Origin: Oscillospiraceae bacterium
GTDB lineage: Bacteria; Bacillota; Clostridia; Oscillospirales; Acutalibacteraceae
Direction of reading: 5' to 3'
DNA length: 34,276 bases
Assembly (NCBI GenBank): GCA_009785335.1
Contig: WQWM01000025.1
Span: 1-34,276, forward strand
Within the stretch, counting starts at the first letter, position 1, and every line of letters begins with the position of its first letter. The translations under genes and the position numbers were made by a program. Under the pieces are notes generated by a model, which had not been told where the DNA came from, did not search any database, and was given only the letters and a program-made list of their open reading frames with translations. Positions 6,325 to 14,835 of this stretch are shown piece after piece.

Positions 6325-8763
6325 ATGTCCACCTATCGTTTTAATGGCTACACCGAAAAAGCCAACCAAGCCATGAATTTAAGCATCGAAGCCGCCGAAA
6401 AACTCGGCCACACCTTCATCGGCAGCGAGCACATTTTGTTGGGTCTGCTGCGTCAAAGCGACGGCGTTGCGCACTCGGTGCTGGCTGCACGCAAAGTGAG
6501 CGAACAACAAGTGGAAGACACCCTGCGCGGCTCAACCAGTGCGGGCACACCCACCGTGCTTTCGCCCGCCGACTTCACCCCGCGCACCAAGCATATTCAA
6601 CAGGAGGCCTTAGCCCTCGCCCGCTCAGCAGGCAGCCAAGTGGGCACCGAGCACCTGCTGCTTGCCCTGCTGCAACTGCGCGACGGCGCGGCGGTGAGCC
6701 TCTTAGCCCGGCAAAACGTGCTCGCACAAGACCTCGTCAGCGACATTCACCGCGCCATCAAAAATCCCAAGAGCGAAACCAGCACAGGCAAAGCCAACAG
6801 CGAAAGTGCCACCCCCACGCTCGACCAATTCGGCCGCGACCTCACCCACATGGCACAGCAGCACAACATTGATCCCGTGATTGGCCGCGACCCCGAAATC
6901 GCCCGTGTCATGCAAATCCTGTGCCGCCGCAGCAAGAATAATCCCGTGCTCATCGGCGAGCCGGGTGTGGGCAAAACTGCCGTGGCAGAAGGCCTTGCGT
7001 TGCGTATCGCTTCCGGTGAAGTTCCAGAGTTATTGCGCGATAAACGTGTGTTCAACGTCGACCTCACTGGCATGGTCGCCGGCACAAAATATCGCGGTGA
7101 CTTTGAAGAACGCATTAAAACCGCCTTAGATGAAGTGCGTCGTGCGAAGAATGTGATTTTGTTCATCGACGAACTACACACCATCATCGGTGCAGGCGCA
7201 GCCGAAGGTGCAACTGACGCTGCAAACATCCTCAAGCCATCCTTAGCGCGCGGCGAGCTGCAAGTCATCGGCGCCACCACGCTTGATGAATACCGCAAGC
7301 ACATTGAAAAAGACGCAGCCCTCGCCCGCCGCTTTCAACCGGTAACCGTGGACGAACCCACCGAGGCCGAAACCATCGAAATCCTGCACGGCCTGCGCGA
7401 TAAATACGAAGCACACCACAAACTACGCATTACGGATGAAGCCATCGTCGCCAGCGTCAAACTCAGTGCGCGCTACATCGGCGACCGCTTTTTGCCCGAC
7501 AAAGCCATTGATCTAGTGGACGAAGCCGCCTCACGCGTGCGCTTGCGCGCCTTCACCCCGCCGGATGAAGTGAAAGCCTTGGAGGATCAACTGCGCGAAC
7601 TCGAGCAGAAAAAGAACGAAGCCGCGCTGTCGCAGGAGTTTGAACAAGCCGCGCAATTGCGTGACGAAGAGCGCAAGCTGCTGCAAGAGCTTGAGCAGCA
7701 TAAACAGGCATGGCAAGAGCAAAGCAGCCAAGCCAAAGGTGAAGTCACTGCCGAGGAGATCGCCTGCATTGTGGCACAGTGGACGGGTATTCCCGCCATG
7801 CAGCTCACGCAAGCAGAAAGCTGCCGCCTGCTTGCCTTGGAGGATGAACTGCATCGCAGAGTAGTCGGCCAAGATGAAGCCGTCACCGCTATCAGTCGCG
7901 CAATTCGCCGTGGACGCGCTGGACTAAAAGATCCCAAACGACCCACAGGCTCGTTTCTCTTCTTAGGCCCCACCGGCGTGGGCAAAACCGAATTGTGCAA
8001 AGCCTTGGCCGCCGCCATGTTTGGCGACGAGCAAGCCATGGTTCGCCTAGACATGAGCGAGTATATGGAAAAACACACGGTGTCGCGCCTTGTGGGTTCA
8101 CCGCCGGGTTATGTGGGCTACGATGAAGGCGGGCAGCTCAGCGAGCAAGTGCGCCGCAAGCCTTACTGCGTTGTTTTGTTTGACGAAATCGAGAAAGCAC
8201 ACCCCGAGGTCTTCCACATCCTGCTGCAAATTCTTGAAGATGGCCGCCTGACCGACGCGCAGGGCCACGTGGTGGACTTCCGCAACACGGTGGTGATTAT
8301 GACCAGCAACCTGGGGGCCTCAAAGATCACCAAACAAGGCGGCGGCATTGGCTTTGGCGATGACGGCAACGCAGCCGCCACGCAGCAAAAAATCAAAGAT
8401 GCTGTCATGAGCGAACTCAAGCGCAGCCTGCGCCCGGAATTCCTCAACCGTGTGGATGACATCATCGTGTTTCATCAGTTGGATAAACCGCAGATTCGCG
8501 AAATCGCCGGGCGCATGTTGGCACAGGTGCAGCAACGCTTGGCCGAGCAAGACATTCACGTCACTTTTGATGAAAGCGTCACAGACTTGATGGCCGATGC
8601 AGGCTTCGACCCGGTATATGGCGCGCGGCCACTGCGCCGTGCCATTGTGCACCAAGTGGAAGATACCCTGAGCGAACGCCTGCTGGAGGGCGCGATTGCG
8701 CCGGGCGGCAGCTATGTTTGCCGTGCAGAAAACGGTGTGGTAGTAGTGAATCCTCCAGAATGA
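6325..8763 (+). CDS. clpC: ATP-dependent Clp protease ATP-binding subunit ClpC
   Basis: Hsp100 unfoldase that feeds McsB-marked substrates to ClpP. It is 812 aa, a full-length family member. The N domain occupies about 1-145 with two Clp repeats ([14 protein letters not shown] and [11 protein letters not shown]). AAA1 has Walker A GEPGVGKT near residue 212 and Walker [14 protein letters not shown]-like middle domain lies around 425-455 ([14 protein letters not shown]). AAA2 has Walker A GPTGVGKT near 549, Walker [12 protein letters not shown] and a C-terminal sensor-2 GARPLRRAI. Start ATG 6325 follows AAAGGAG. It closes the operon; the following palindrome may act as terminator. Confidence 0.97.
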   Translation: MSTYRFNGYTEKANQAMNLSIEAAEKLGHTFIGSEHILLGLLRQSDGVAHSVLAARKVSEQQVEDTLRGSTSAGTPTVLSPADFTPRTKHIQQEALALARSAGSQVGTEHLLLALLQLRDGAAVSLLARQNVLAQDLVSDIHRAIKNPKSETSTGKANSESATPTLDQFGRDLTHMAQQHNIDPVIGRDPEIARVMQILCRRSKNNPVLIGEPGVGKTAVAEGLALRIASGEVPELLRDKRVFNVDLTGMVAGTKYRGDFEERIKTALDEVRRAKNVILFIDELHTIIGAGAAEGATDAANILKPSLARGELQVIGATTLDEYRKHIEKDAALARRFQPVTVDEPTEAETIEILHGLRDKYEAHHKLRITDEAIVASVKLSARYIGDRFLPDKAIDLVDEAASRVRLRAFTPPDEVKALEDQLRELEQKKNEAALSQEFEQAAQLRDEERKLLQELEQHKQAWQEQSSQAKGEVTAEEIACIVAQWTGIPAMQLTQAESCRLLALEDELHRRVVGQDEAVTAISRAIRRGRAGLKDPKRPTGSFLFLGPTGVGKTELCKALAAAMFGDEQAMVRLDMSEYMEKHTVSRLVGSPPGYVGYDEGGQLSEQVRRKPYCVVLFDEIEKAHPEVFHILLQILEDGRLTDAQGHVVDFRNTVVIMTSNLGASKITKQGGGIGFGDDGNAAATQQKIKDAVMSELKRSLRPEFLNRVDDIIVFHQLDKPQIREIAGRMLAQVQQRLAEQDIHVTFDESVTDLMADAGFDPVYGARPLRRAIVHQVEDTLSERLLEGAIAPGGSYVCRAENGVVVVNPPE

Positions 8764-8769
8764 CTCGCG

Positions 8770-8800
8770 TGTAGGGGCGGCTATTAGCCGCCCGTTTTTA
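8770..8800 (+). terminator. TGTAGGGG palindrome acting as likely terminator after clpC
   Basis: Seven bases after the clpC stop, GGGCGGC-TATTA-GCCGCCC is followed by GTTTTTA, the form of a rho-independent terminator. It is a copy of the window-wide palindrome, so a mobile repeat seems to serve as an operon end here. Confidence 0.6.
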
Positions 8801-8840
8801 TGGTATGCCTAAAAAATAAATCTGAAAAATTTTAAAAAAA

Positions 8841-8884
8841 GACTTGACAAATGATAATAATTACTATATAATAATTGTCAAGTC
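8841..8884 (+). promoter_or_regulatory. Promoter of the QueD-like gene within an inverted repeat
   Basis: TTGACA (8844-8849), 17 bp, TATAAT (8867-8872). The promoter is enclosed by a perfect 10-bp inverted repeat, GACTTGACAA (8841-8850) and TTGTCAAGTC (8875-8884), spanning the -35 and the predicted start near 8879. The spacer holds TGATAATAATTACTA, which resembles 7-1-7 Fur/Zur boxes. Control by a repressor, possibly metal-responsive, is inferred. Confidence 0.7.
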
Positions 8885-8946
8885 TAGAGGGCGATGCGCA
8901 GGCTCCTTGCAAGGCTTGGCGACAAAAAATCAAAAGGAGTTTTCTC

Positions 8947-9435
8947 ATGAACAACAAATATCGCTCAATCGCCAAAATCGACTTCCAATACGCCCACCGC
9001 TTCATGGACTGGCCGCGCGAAGCCAAGCATCTGCACGGGCACTCAGGCTATCTCACCCTTGAGCTGGAAGACACCGTAGATCCCGTTACCGGCTTTGCGT
9101 TCCCCTGCAAAGAAGCTACAAAAATCGCTTGGGAAGTATGCGATCATTTCCATCACGCCACGCTGTTTCAAGAAGGCGACCCCTTGTTGGACGCTGTGCT
9201 GAACGTCTATGAAGCCAACAACATTGTTAACGATCCCAGCAACTGCGTGCCGCTGAAAAAAATCGACCACCCCTTGGCATGGAGCTATCCCGAATATCGC
9301 ATTGTGGTCACCAAAAAAGTGTCTACCTGTGAAAACCTGTGCGAATTGTTCTATGAACTGCTGAAAGACAAGCTGCCCATTAAAAAAATCGAATTTCGTT
9401 CGTCAGCCATAAATTGCGCCAGTAAAGAATTTTAG
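8947..9435 (+). CDS. 6-pyruvoyl-tetrahydropterin synthase / QueD-family protein lacking the catalytic Cys
   Basis: The 162-aa protein has the T-fold QueD/PTPS pattern: His17 in FQYAHRF and His30/His32 in HLHGHSGY are the expected zinc ligands, and STCENLCELFYELL contains the substrate-binding Glu. Canonical QueD has a catalytic Cys four residues before the first His of HGH (KCGRLHGH); here that place is Ala26 (REAKHLHGH). It may therefore not catalyse the normal carboxytetrahydropterin reaction. No queC, queE or folE is adjacent. Start ATG 8947 follows AAAAGGAG. It is monocistronic, with its own promoter and terminator. Family call firm; specific function open. Confidence 0.82.
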   Translation: MNNKYRSIAKIDFQYAHRFMDWPREAKHLHGHSGYLTLELEDTVDPVTGFAFPCKEATKIAWEVCDHFHHATLFQEGDPLLDAVLNVYEANNIVNDPSNCVPLKKIDHPLAWSYPEYRIVVTKKVSTCENLCELFYELLKDKLPIKKIEFRSSAINCASKEF

Positions 9436-9443
9436 CCCCTAAT

Positions 9444-9487
9444 CCCCCATCGTTTCTACTGAGACGGTGGGGGTTTTGTATTTTTTC
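9444..9487 (+). terminator. Rho-independent terminator after the QueD-like gene
   Basis: CCCCCATCGT pairs with ACGGTGGGGG (10 bp, one G-T) and is followed by TTTTGTATTTTTT. Confidence 0.88.
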
Positions 9488-9498
9488 TCAAAAACCCC

Positions 9499-9527
9499 TT
9501 GCTTTTTTCGTCAAGATATGTTAAAAT
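9499..9527 (+). promoter_or_regulatory. Promoter of the YjiH-type gene
   Basis: TTGCTT (9499-9504), 17-bp spacer, TAAAAT (9522-9527). Predicted start is about 9534, giving a short leader to the ATG at 9560. Confidence 0.68.
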
Positions 9528-9559
9528 TTTCTTATATCTTGATGAAAGTGGGTATCTTC

Positions 9560-10954
9560 ATGAGTCAACCAAGCGATTCCAAGCTAAGCAAACGCGGTTT
9601 AATCAAGTTCATTTTGTTTTCTTTGCTGGGCATGTTCCTGTTCTTGGCACCCATTCCCGATGGCAGCGGCGCGTTCAACATTCCGCTGGGCTTTGGCATT
9701 GACTGGCTGCGCGGCGTGCTCGGCACCGTCAGCCTCACCACCTATGGCAGCAATGTCAACTTTGGCATCCATCATCTGCTGGCGCTCATCGCCATCAGCC
9801 TGTCGTTCTTGGGCACGCTAGTCACCTACATCTTCAAGCCCAAGTTCATCATGAACAACGACAAACTGCGCGAAATCTTCCGCTCTTCACCCGTATATTT
9901 CATCAGCAAGGCCATTGGCTTTGTGGTGGTTTGGATGCTCTTTTTGGGCTGGGGGCCGGATTTCATCATCAACGCCCACACCGGCGACGAAATGATGGGG
10001 CTCACCGCAAGCCTGATGGTCGTGTTCATCTTCTTGGTGCCGGCCATTCCCATTCTCACCAAGTTTGGGTTGATGGAATTCTTCGGCGTGCTCATTCGCA
10101 AGGCTGTGCGCTTTTTGTTCCGTCTGCCCGGCCGTGCTTCCATCGACCTGATGGCATCGTGGTTCGGCTCATCGGCTGCGTCAGTCATCATCACGCGTGA
10201 CCAACACGAAAAAGGCTTCTACACCGGCCGTGAAGCCGCAGTCATCGCCACGAACTTCTCGTTTGTGTCACTGCCCTTCACCCTCGTGGTTGCTGATGCC
10301 ATTGGCCTGCTCGACCGCTTTTGGCTGTTCTATCTGGTGGTGTGCATCGTGTGCATTGTTTTGGCCATGATTATGCCGCGCATTTGGCCGCTGCGCAAAC
10401 TCAACGACGACTATCTGCCCGACGTCGGCAAGCAAATCCACGAAGAAGTGCCTGCAAACATGGGCATCTTCAAATGGGCACTGCGCTCGGCCACCAAAAG
10501 CGCAGATTCCACCACCGCCGGGCAAGTCGCCCGCTCGGGTGCCTACAGCTACCTGAACATTTTCATGGATCTCATTCCCATCATCTTGGCTTGGGGCACG
10601 CTTGCGCTAATCATCTTCGAGTTCACGCCGCTGTTCAACTGGATTTCGTGGCCCATGGGTCAGTTGCTGCGCCTGCTGCAAGTGCCCGAGGCCATGACCT
10701 ACGCGCCTGCCACGCTTGTTGGTTTCTTTGACATGTTCATCCCCGCCTTGCTGCTGGGCAGAACCGCACCAGAGGCCACGCGCTTCATCCTCGGCACGCT
10801 GTCCATCGTGCAGATTATCTACCTGGCCGAAACGGGTGTGCTCATCCTCAAGTCCAAAATGCCGCTGAACATCGGCAAGCTGTTCGCCATTTTCATGATT
10901 CGCACGCTCATCGCGCTACCGATCATCGTGGGCCTGACCTGGCTGCTGTTCTAA
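9560..10954 (+). CDS. YjiH-family membrane protein with nucleoside-recognition (Gate) domain
   Basis: A 464-aa polytopic membrane protein with about nine to eleven hydrophobic segments beginning at LIKFILFSLLGMFLFL. The region WFGSSAASVIITRDQHEKGFYTGREAAVIATNFSFVSLPFTLVVADAIG shows the Gate/nucleoside-recognition pattern of YjiH-like proteins; the transported compound is unknown. Start 9560 (MSQPSDSK) follows GAAAGTGGG, a weak but placeable ribosome binding site; in-frame ATGs at 9518 and 9542 lack one. It is monocistronic between its own promoter and a strong terminator. Family assignment is by resemblance. Confidence 0.75.
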   Translation: MSQPSDSKLSKRGLIKFILFSLLGMFLFLAPIPDGSGAFNIPLGFGIDWLRGVLGTVSLTTYGSNVNFGIHHLLALIAISLSFLGTLVTYIFKPKFIMNNDKLREIFRSSPVYFISKAIGFVVVWMLFLGWGPDFIINAHTGDEMMGLTASLMVVFIFLVPAIPILTKFGLMEFFGVLIRKAVRFLFRLPGRASIDLMASWFGSSAASVIITRDQHEKGFYTGREAAVIATNFSFVSLPFTLVVADAIGLLDRFWLFYLVVCIVCIVLAMIMPRIWPLRKLNDDYLPDVGKQIHEEVPANMGIFKWALRSATKSADSTTAGQVARSGAYSYLNIFMDLIPIILAWGTLALIIFEFTPLFNWISWPMGQLLRLLQVPEAMTYAPATLVGFFDMFIPALLLGRTAPEATRFILGTLSIVQIIYLAETGVLILKSKMPLNIGKLFAIFMIRTLIALPIIVGLTWLLF

Positions 10955-10970
10955 CACGCAAAAAACACAA

Positions 10971-10999
10971 GGGACGGATGAAAATCCGTCCCGTTTTTT
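10971..10999. terminator. Bidirectional terminator
   Basis: GGGACGGAT-GAAA-ATCCGTCCC is a perfect 9-bp stem followed on the plus strand by GTTTTTT. On the minus strand it is followed by TTGTGTTTTTTG, so it can also end the ribF operon arriving from the other side. Confidence 0.92.
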
Positions 11000-11027
11000 A
11001 TGTTTTCATTAAAAGTTACAGGCTCTG

Positions 11028-11183
11028 TTAACGTCCCATCAACCAAAGCCCAAAGAAAAATATAGGAATCAGTATAGGTGCAAAAAGAACTGCCAAAACC
11101 GTCATGACAATTGGGCCGAAAATCGGTATGTCCACAAGCCAAATCGTAAACGCTGAAATTGTGCTCATCATTGTATCCAACAT
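11028..11183 (-). CDS. Micro membrane protein (51 aa)
   Basis: Starts at ATG 11183 with GGAGGG at about 8 bp. The sequence begins MLDTMMSTISAFTIWLVDIP and continues as nearly uninterrupted hydrophobic residues to GLWLMGR, giving one long or two short membrane helices around FGPIVMTVLAVLFAPILIPIFFF. It is the last gene of the ribF operon, and the bidirectional terminator lies just behind. No known family recognised; function unknown. Confidence 0.72.
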   Translation of the reverse strand: MLDTMMSTISAFTIWLVDIPIFGPIVMTVLAVLFAPILIPIFFFGLWLMGR

Positions 11184-11194
11184 ATACCCTCCTT

Positions 11195-11305
11195 CTATCC
11201 ATGCATCAGCACAAGCACAATAAGCCCTATCGGCAGCAAAACGGGAAGAAGCGGAATAACAAGAATCCCCATTAAAACTGTAATCAACATTTCGAAAATA
11301 TTCAT
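11195..11305 (-). CDS. Micro membrane protein (36 aa)
   Basis: Starts at ATG 11305 behind GAGGAGAG. It encodes MNIFEMLITVLMGILVIPLL followed by PVLLPIGLIVLVLMHG, a single hydrophobic helix interrupted by prolines. It lies 11 bp upstream of the 51-aa gene and 38 bp downstream of the 31-aa gene, each with its own ribosome binding site. Not recognised. Confidence 0.68.
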   Translation of the reverse strand: MNIFEMLITVLMGILVIPLLPVLLPIGLIVLVLMHG

Positions 11306-11343
11306 GAAAAGCTCTCCTCTTGTATTGTTTATCTCATCACTGC

Positions 11344-11439
11344 CTAAAGCAAAGACGCCACATAGCCTAGCAGCAAAAACCCGATAATCGTCATGGGAAC
11401 CAAAACGAAAATAATGCTTAAAATGCCAGAGACATTCAT
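11344..11439 (-). CDS. Micro membrane protein (31 aa)
   Basis: Starts at ATG 11439 behind AAGGAGGG. The peptide MNVSGILSIIFVLVPMTIIG then FLLLGYVASLL is one membrane helix. Its start is 13 bp after the stop of the 181-aa membrane gene, so the order ribF, 181 aa, 31 aa, 36 aa, 51 aa looks like one transcript. Not recognised. Confidence 0.66.
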   Translation of the reverse strand: MNVSGILSIIFVLVPMTIIGFLLLGYVASLL

Positions 11440-11452
11440 GCGAAAGCCCTCC

Positions 11453-11998
11453 TTATCTCATTTCAGCGCCATCCAACGCCCGGTGTGCACGAAACAAAAA
11501 CAACAGAAACACCGCCCGCACCACAAGTCCAAACGCAATGGTGGGGATAACCAAAACCCACACAAACGGCACAAACAATCCCATCATCATTTGCCCAAAC
11601 CCAAGCACACGCACCGCAACCATGCAACCAAACAGCGGTTTGCACCATGATTCAAGCTGCGGCCGTTGCGCGCGGCGCAATAGCTGCCCAATGCCGAAGA
11701 TCATGCAATATTCAACAGCAATGCCCAGCACCAACGCAAACGGGCTCAACAGCAAATTAAACTGCTGCGGCATGTGAATGGCATGAAAAACCCATTCCAC
11801 ACTGCTGACAAAAATGAACGCCGCCGCAAGCATGCGTCCCATGCCAAACAACCGGCTGTGCTGCACCATACGATGCAATCCATAGGCAATCAGTGCCCAA
11901 CCCAATGGATCAGGGATGATATGCACATAGTTGATGTGAAAGTTAAACGTGAGCACAAGCGTGCCCGCAAACAGCAAAATGATACTTGATTTGAACAT
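11453..11998 (-). CDS. Conserved hypothetical membrane protein (181 aa)
   Basis: Five hydrophobic segments, starting SSIILLFAGTLVLTF and including the pattern IIPDPLGWALIAYGL, which recurs in small clostridial membrane proteins of unknown role. The C-terminus ends in a basic stretch (FRAHRALDGAEMR). Start ATG 11998 uses AGGAGGC, which overlaps the ribF stop codon, so translation is probably coupled to ribF. Function unknown. Confidence 0.78.
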   Translation of the reverse strand: MFKSSIILLFAGTLVLTFNFHINYVHIIPDPLGWALIAYGLHRMVQHSRLFGMGRMLAAAFIFVSSVEWVFHAIHMPQQFNLLLSPFALVLGIAVEYCMIFGIGQLLRRAQRPQLESWCKPLFGCMVAVRVLGFGQMMMGLFVPFVWVLVIPTIAFGLVVRAVFLLFLFRAHRALDGAEMR

Positions 11999-12007
11999 AA
12001 CAGCCTC

Positions 12008-12829
12008 CTAAATGCTTTGCATGTCTTGCATAATCTGCGCCTTCAGTTCATCCATGCCAGCAAACTTACGCTCCTCACGGATAAACCGCAGCAACCGCAC
12101 CGGCACCCGTCGGCCATATAAATCCCCCACAAAGCCAGGAATGTGCGTTTCGCTCCTCGGTGCCATTGCTTCGCCAACAGTCGGACGTAGACCGATGTTC
12201 GTCACCGCAGGCCACCATGCGCCATCCACAAAGGCGCGCGATACATAAACCCCGGCCTTGGGCACGCAATATCCCGGCGCAAAGTGCTGGTTAAGCGTTG
12301 GCGTGCCCAGCACACGCCCCAAGCGAGCACCATGCTTCACAGGAAAATCATAACCGAACGCACGCCCAAGCATGGCATTCACTTGGTCAATTTCTCCCTG
12401 TTGCAACGCCGCACGAATGCGCGAAGACGACACTGTTTCGCCGCGATACACAATTTGCGGCACAACAGTAAGGCTCATGCTATAGCTCTCGCACAGTTCG
12501 CGTAATATTGTCGTGTCTCCCGCTGCCTTTGCGCCAAATCTAAAGTTGTGCCCGCAGCGCAGCCCCGTCGCGCCATAGCGTTCACGCAGCAAAGCGATGA
12601 ACTCGGCAGGTGGCAGTGCAGCCAATTCAGCAAAATCAACATGCAGCAACGCAAGCCCTGCGGCCTGCAAACGCACAGCGCGTTCGTCGTTGGTCAGCAG
12701 TTGTGGCGGCGCTTGTCCGCGCAGCGTTACCTGCGGGTGCTCGCTAAACAACAGCACGGCAGTTGCCCCCCGCAACACCGCGCGGTGCGCAGCGTGCAGG
12801 CCGTCAAAACTGCCTAGTGCGATGGTCAT
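12008..12829 (-). CDS. ribF: Bifunctional riboflavin kinase / FAD synthetase
   Basis: Makes FMN from riboflavin and FAD from FMN. The N-terminal FAD synthetase part has LGSFDGLHAAH (nucleotidyl-transferase HxGH-like site), GHNFRFGAKAAGD and SSSRIRAAL. The C-terminal flavokinase part has RLGRVLGTPTLN, KAGVYVSR and VTNIGLRPTVGE. At 273 aa it is slightly short for the family (commonly just over 300) but all signatures are present. Start ATG 12829 follows AAAAGGAG, which belongs to a leader cassette like that of clpC. A run of small membrane genes follows in the same operon. Confidence 0.92.
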   Translation of the reverse strand: MTIALGSFDGLHAAHRAVLRGATAVLLFSEHPQVTLRGQAPPQLLTNDERAVRLQAAGLALLHVDFAELAALPPAEFIALLRERYGATGLRCGHNFRFGAKAAGDTTILRELCESYSMSLTVVPQIVYRGETVSSSRIRAALQQGEIDQVNAMLGRAFGYDFPVKHGARLGRVLGTPTLNQHFAPGYCVPKAGVYVSRAFVDGAWWPAVTNIGLRPTVGEAMAPRSETHIPGFVGDLYGRRVPVRLLRFIREERKFAGMDELKAQIMQDMQSI

Positions 12830-12837
12830 GGTGGCTC

Positions 12838-12970
12838 CTTTTCTGTTCTTTTTTGAAAAAAAGAACCAAAAAAACTTTAGTCGCGCTTCGCGGTGGGATT
12901 TTTAATGAACATGTTAAGGTGTTGCCAAGGCCTCCCCCGCCCGGGGTCCCCGGAAATGCTTGCATTTTTG
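12838..12970 (-). repeat. Leader cassette before ribF, with attached longer repeat
   Basis: Read on the minus strand: the CCGCGAAGCGCGACTAAAG block, a T-rich tract, then the inverted repeat GTTCTTTTTT (complement of 12857-12866) and AAAAAAGAAC (complement of 12845-12854), then GAAAAGGAG and the ribF ATG. On the plus strand the repeat continues outward as GGTGTTGCCAAGGCCTCCCC (about 12917) and a CCCGGGGTCCCCGG dyad, as it does at 26480 and 33088. Positions 12970-13074 hold more repeat DNA, including a truncated cassette copy (about 13027-13070), and no gene. Confidence 0.8.
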
Positions 12971-13074
12971 GGGTGGGTCATTGGGGGAGGAAAGCGCGTC
13001 GTAGACGTGCAGGTGGGGGTTACGCGAAGAACCAAAAAACTTTAGTCGCGCTCCGCGCGGGGTATTTTTATGAC

Positions 13075-13212
13075 TTAAAACATCCCGCCCGTTATGATTT
13101 GCCATAGCACATGAAATGGCGCGATCATTGAGTGTTCCACCCCTGCTACCACAATAAACCAAAGCGGAAACGTCAACACTAGACCCACCGTCATCATCAA
13201 AGACTGTAGCAT
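13075..13212 (-). CDS. Micro membrane protein (45 aa) behind the serine hydrolase
   Basis: Start ATG 13212 has TTGGAGG about 7 bp upstream. It begins MLQSLMMTVGLVLTFPLWFI and continues VVAGVEHSMIAPFHVLWQII: one certain membrane helix and an amphipathic tail ending TGGMF. It lies 21 bp after the stop codon of the serine hydrolase gene, in the same direction, so the two are probably cotranscribed. Not recognised as a known family. Confidence 0.65.
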   Translation of the reverse strand: MLQSLMMTVGLVLTFPLWFIVVAGVEHSMIAPFHVLWQIITGGMF

Positions 13213-13233
13213 AACTAAACCTCCAAAATCATT

Positions 13234-14793
13234 TTATCGCCGCACCCCAACATGCAACGGCTCGGCCAACTGCACCACCTGCCCCATCGCGCGCGACACC
13301 ACATTGGCCAGCAGCGGGTTTGCGATGTTATCTTTTGCACCGCGTGCGGCATCATCAATCAGCGCACTCAGCGGCGGATTACTACGCGGCAGCATGCGCA
13401 CCACACCACGCTGCCCAAACGTAAACACCAGCGAGCGCTCTGCCACGGCATTCACACAGCGTAAGCGCAGATGCAATTCATCGCCGCGCCAGCATGCCGA
13501 GCAGCTCAGCACAAAGCGCACACCGCCCAAAATTACCGCGCATTTTCGCGCTTGTCCATCCATGCCGCACAGGATTGTATTGCGCTCGCGACCTTCGTTC
13601 CAGCTAAAGCGCAGGGTGTTTTCACCAAAACGCAAGTGCACTTTATCAATGCCGCCAGCTTTGTCGTGCGCCATAAAAAACACCATGGTGGGCATCACGC
13701 TCGGCGAAAACCGCAGCACGCGCGAGATTTTCTGCACCGTGTCCGGAAAGCGGATGCATTGGCGGTTCAGCTCTTGTTCAAATGCGGGGTTGCGCGGCGT
13801 TTTCGGCAGCGGCGGGTACGCAGGCAAGCGAGGGATTGTGCAATCAATTGTCTCCTTCGCATCAAACAACGAGGGAATGTGCCGCATTAACGCCTGATTA
13901 ATCTCACCCATGTTCAGTTCGCCGCCGGTGGCCGCCACCACGGCATTGTATTCAGGGAAAATCCATGCAAACTGCCCAAACATGCCATCCATGCGACAGC
14001 TGCCGGGGTGCGTGTTTTGCCAAAAGCAATAGCCATAGTCTTGGCTGTCGTTGTCAGTGTTATCCACTTGCACGCCACAGGCAGCCTTCACCCAAGCGGC
14101 AGGCAACACTTGTTTGCCCAAATATTTACCCTCATCTGCGCAGCACATCGCGATTTTCGCGAGATCTTCTGTGCGCAAGCTCAATCCCCAACCGCCGGTT
14201 TCCACACCGCGGCGGTCGGTTTCCCAATAGGGCCGCGCAATACCCAGCGGCGCAAACAGCCGCGGCATCAGATAATCCGTCACGCTCATGCCCGCAAGCC
14301 GTGTGATGATCAAACACAGCAAGTATGTATTCTCATTGCAGTAGTGAAACCCCTCGCCGGGCGCGTAAATCCACTCCGCCTGTGCGTAGTCAATCACCCA
14401 TTCCTGGCGGCCGCGGTCCAGCACCGCGCTGAGCTTTTTGCCCGCCGAGCAGGTGAGTAAATGCCGCACACGCAGTTGTTCCACGTATTCATGTTTGTCG
14501 TGCACGCGCAGTTCGGGCAGCAGGTCAGCCACGCGGCTGTGCACCGAAAGCAATCCTTCATCCACCGCAAAGCCTGTGGCAAGGGCGGTGATCGACTTGC
14601 TCACCGAGTACAGAATATGCGGGTCGCTGGCCTTGTAGGGCGCGCGAAAATCTTCATAGGCAACCCTGCCGTTGCGCACCACCATGACGGAGTGCATGTT
14701 TAGGTTGCGTGTGATGATATCACGCAAAAAGCTTGCCAAAGCCGTTGGGTTTACGCCAGCTTCTTGTAAATTTTTTGCACGTGGAATGGACAT
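13234..14793 (-). CDS. Beta-lactamase-family serine hydrolase (penicillin-binding-protein-like)
   Basis: A 519-aa protein. The N-terminal 330 residues match the class C beta-lactamase/AmpH-like fold: SxxK nucleophile in LYSVSKSITALATGFAVDEGLL, Tyr-Cys-Asn in FHYCNENTYLL as the YxN motif, and a late DGMFGQFAWIFPEYNAVVAATGG block. A further domain of about 190 residues, rich in beta structure, follows and is not recognised. No signal peptide is visible, so a cytoplasmic esterase or peptidase role is possible. Start ATG 14793 follows AAAGGAGA; an extension to 14850 lacks a ribosome binding site. The leader of about 180 nt contains a doublet of palindromic repeats. Confidence 0.85.
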   Translation of the reverse strand: MSIPRAKNLQEAGVNPTALASFLRDIITRNLNMHSVMVVRNGRVAYEDFRAPYKASDPHILYSVSKSITALATGFAVDEGLLSVHSRVADLLPELRVHDKHEYVEQLRVRHLLTCSAGKKLSAVLDRGRQEWVIDYAQAEWIYAPGEGFHYCNENTYLLCLIITRLAGMSVTDYLMPRLFAPLGIARPYWETDRRGVETGGWGLSLRTEDLAKIAMCCADEGKYLGKQVLPAAWVKAACGVQVDNTDNDSQDYGYCFWQNTHPGSCRMDGMFGQFAWIFPEYNAVVAATGGELNMGEINQALMRHIPSLFDAKETIDCTIPRLPAYPPLPKTPRNPAFEQELNRQCIRFPDTVQKISRVLRFSPSVMPTMVFFMAHDKAGGIDKVHLRFGENTLRFSWNEGRERNTILCGMDGQARKCAVILGGVRFVLSCSACWRGDELHLRLRCVNAVAERSLVFTFGQRGVVRMLPRSNPPLSALIDDAARGAKDNIANPLLANVVSRAMGQVVQLAEPLHVGVRR

Positions 14794-14835
14794 AGTGATC
14801 TCCTTTGTGGTTGGTTTGGAAGGTAATTTAAAGCC

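Noticed and set aside
8885-8946. Possible preQ1 riboswitch in the leader of the QueD-like gene
   Set aside because: There is an A-rich stretch (ACAAAAAATC) before the ribosome binding site, but I could not fit the required P1 stem and pseudoknot of preQ1-I, nor the preQ1-II or -III folds. A covariance-model search would decide.
10951-11202. An 83-codon minus-strand frame
   Set aside because: No ribosome binding site and non-hydrophobic shadow composition. The 51-codon ORF at 11028-11183 in another frame has AGGAGGG and a coherent membrane sequence.
13027-13070. A further complete leader cassette
   Set aside because: Only the CGCGCGACTAAAG-like block and GGTTCTT remain; the second hairpin arm and the Shine-Dalgarno are missing and no gene follows, so it was treated as truncated repeat.
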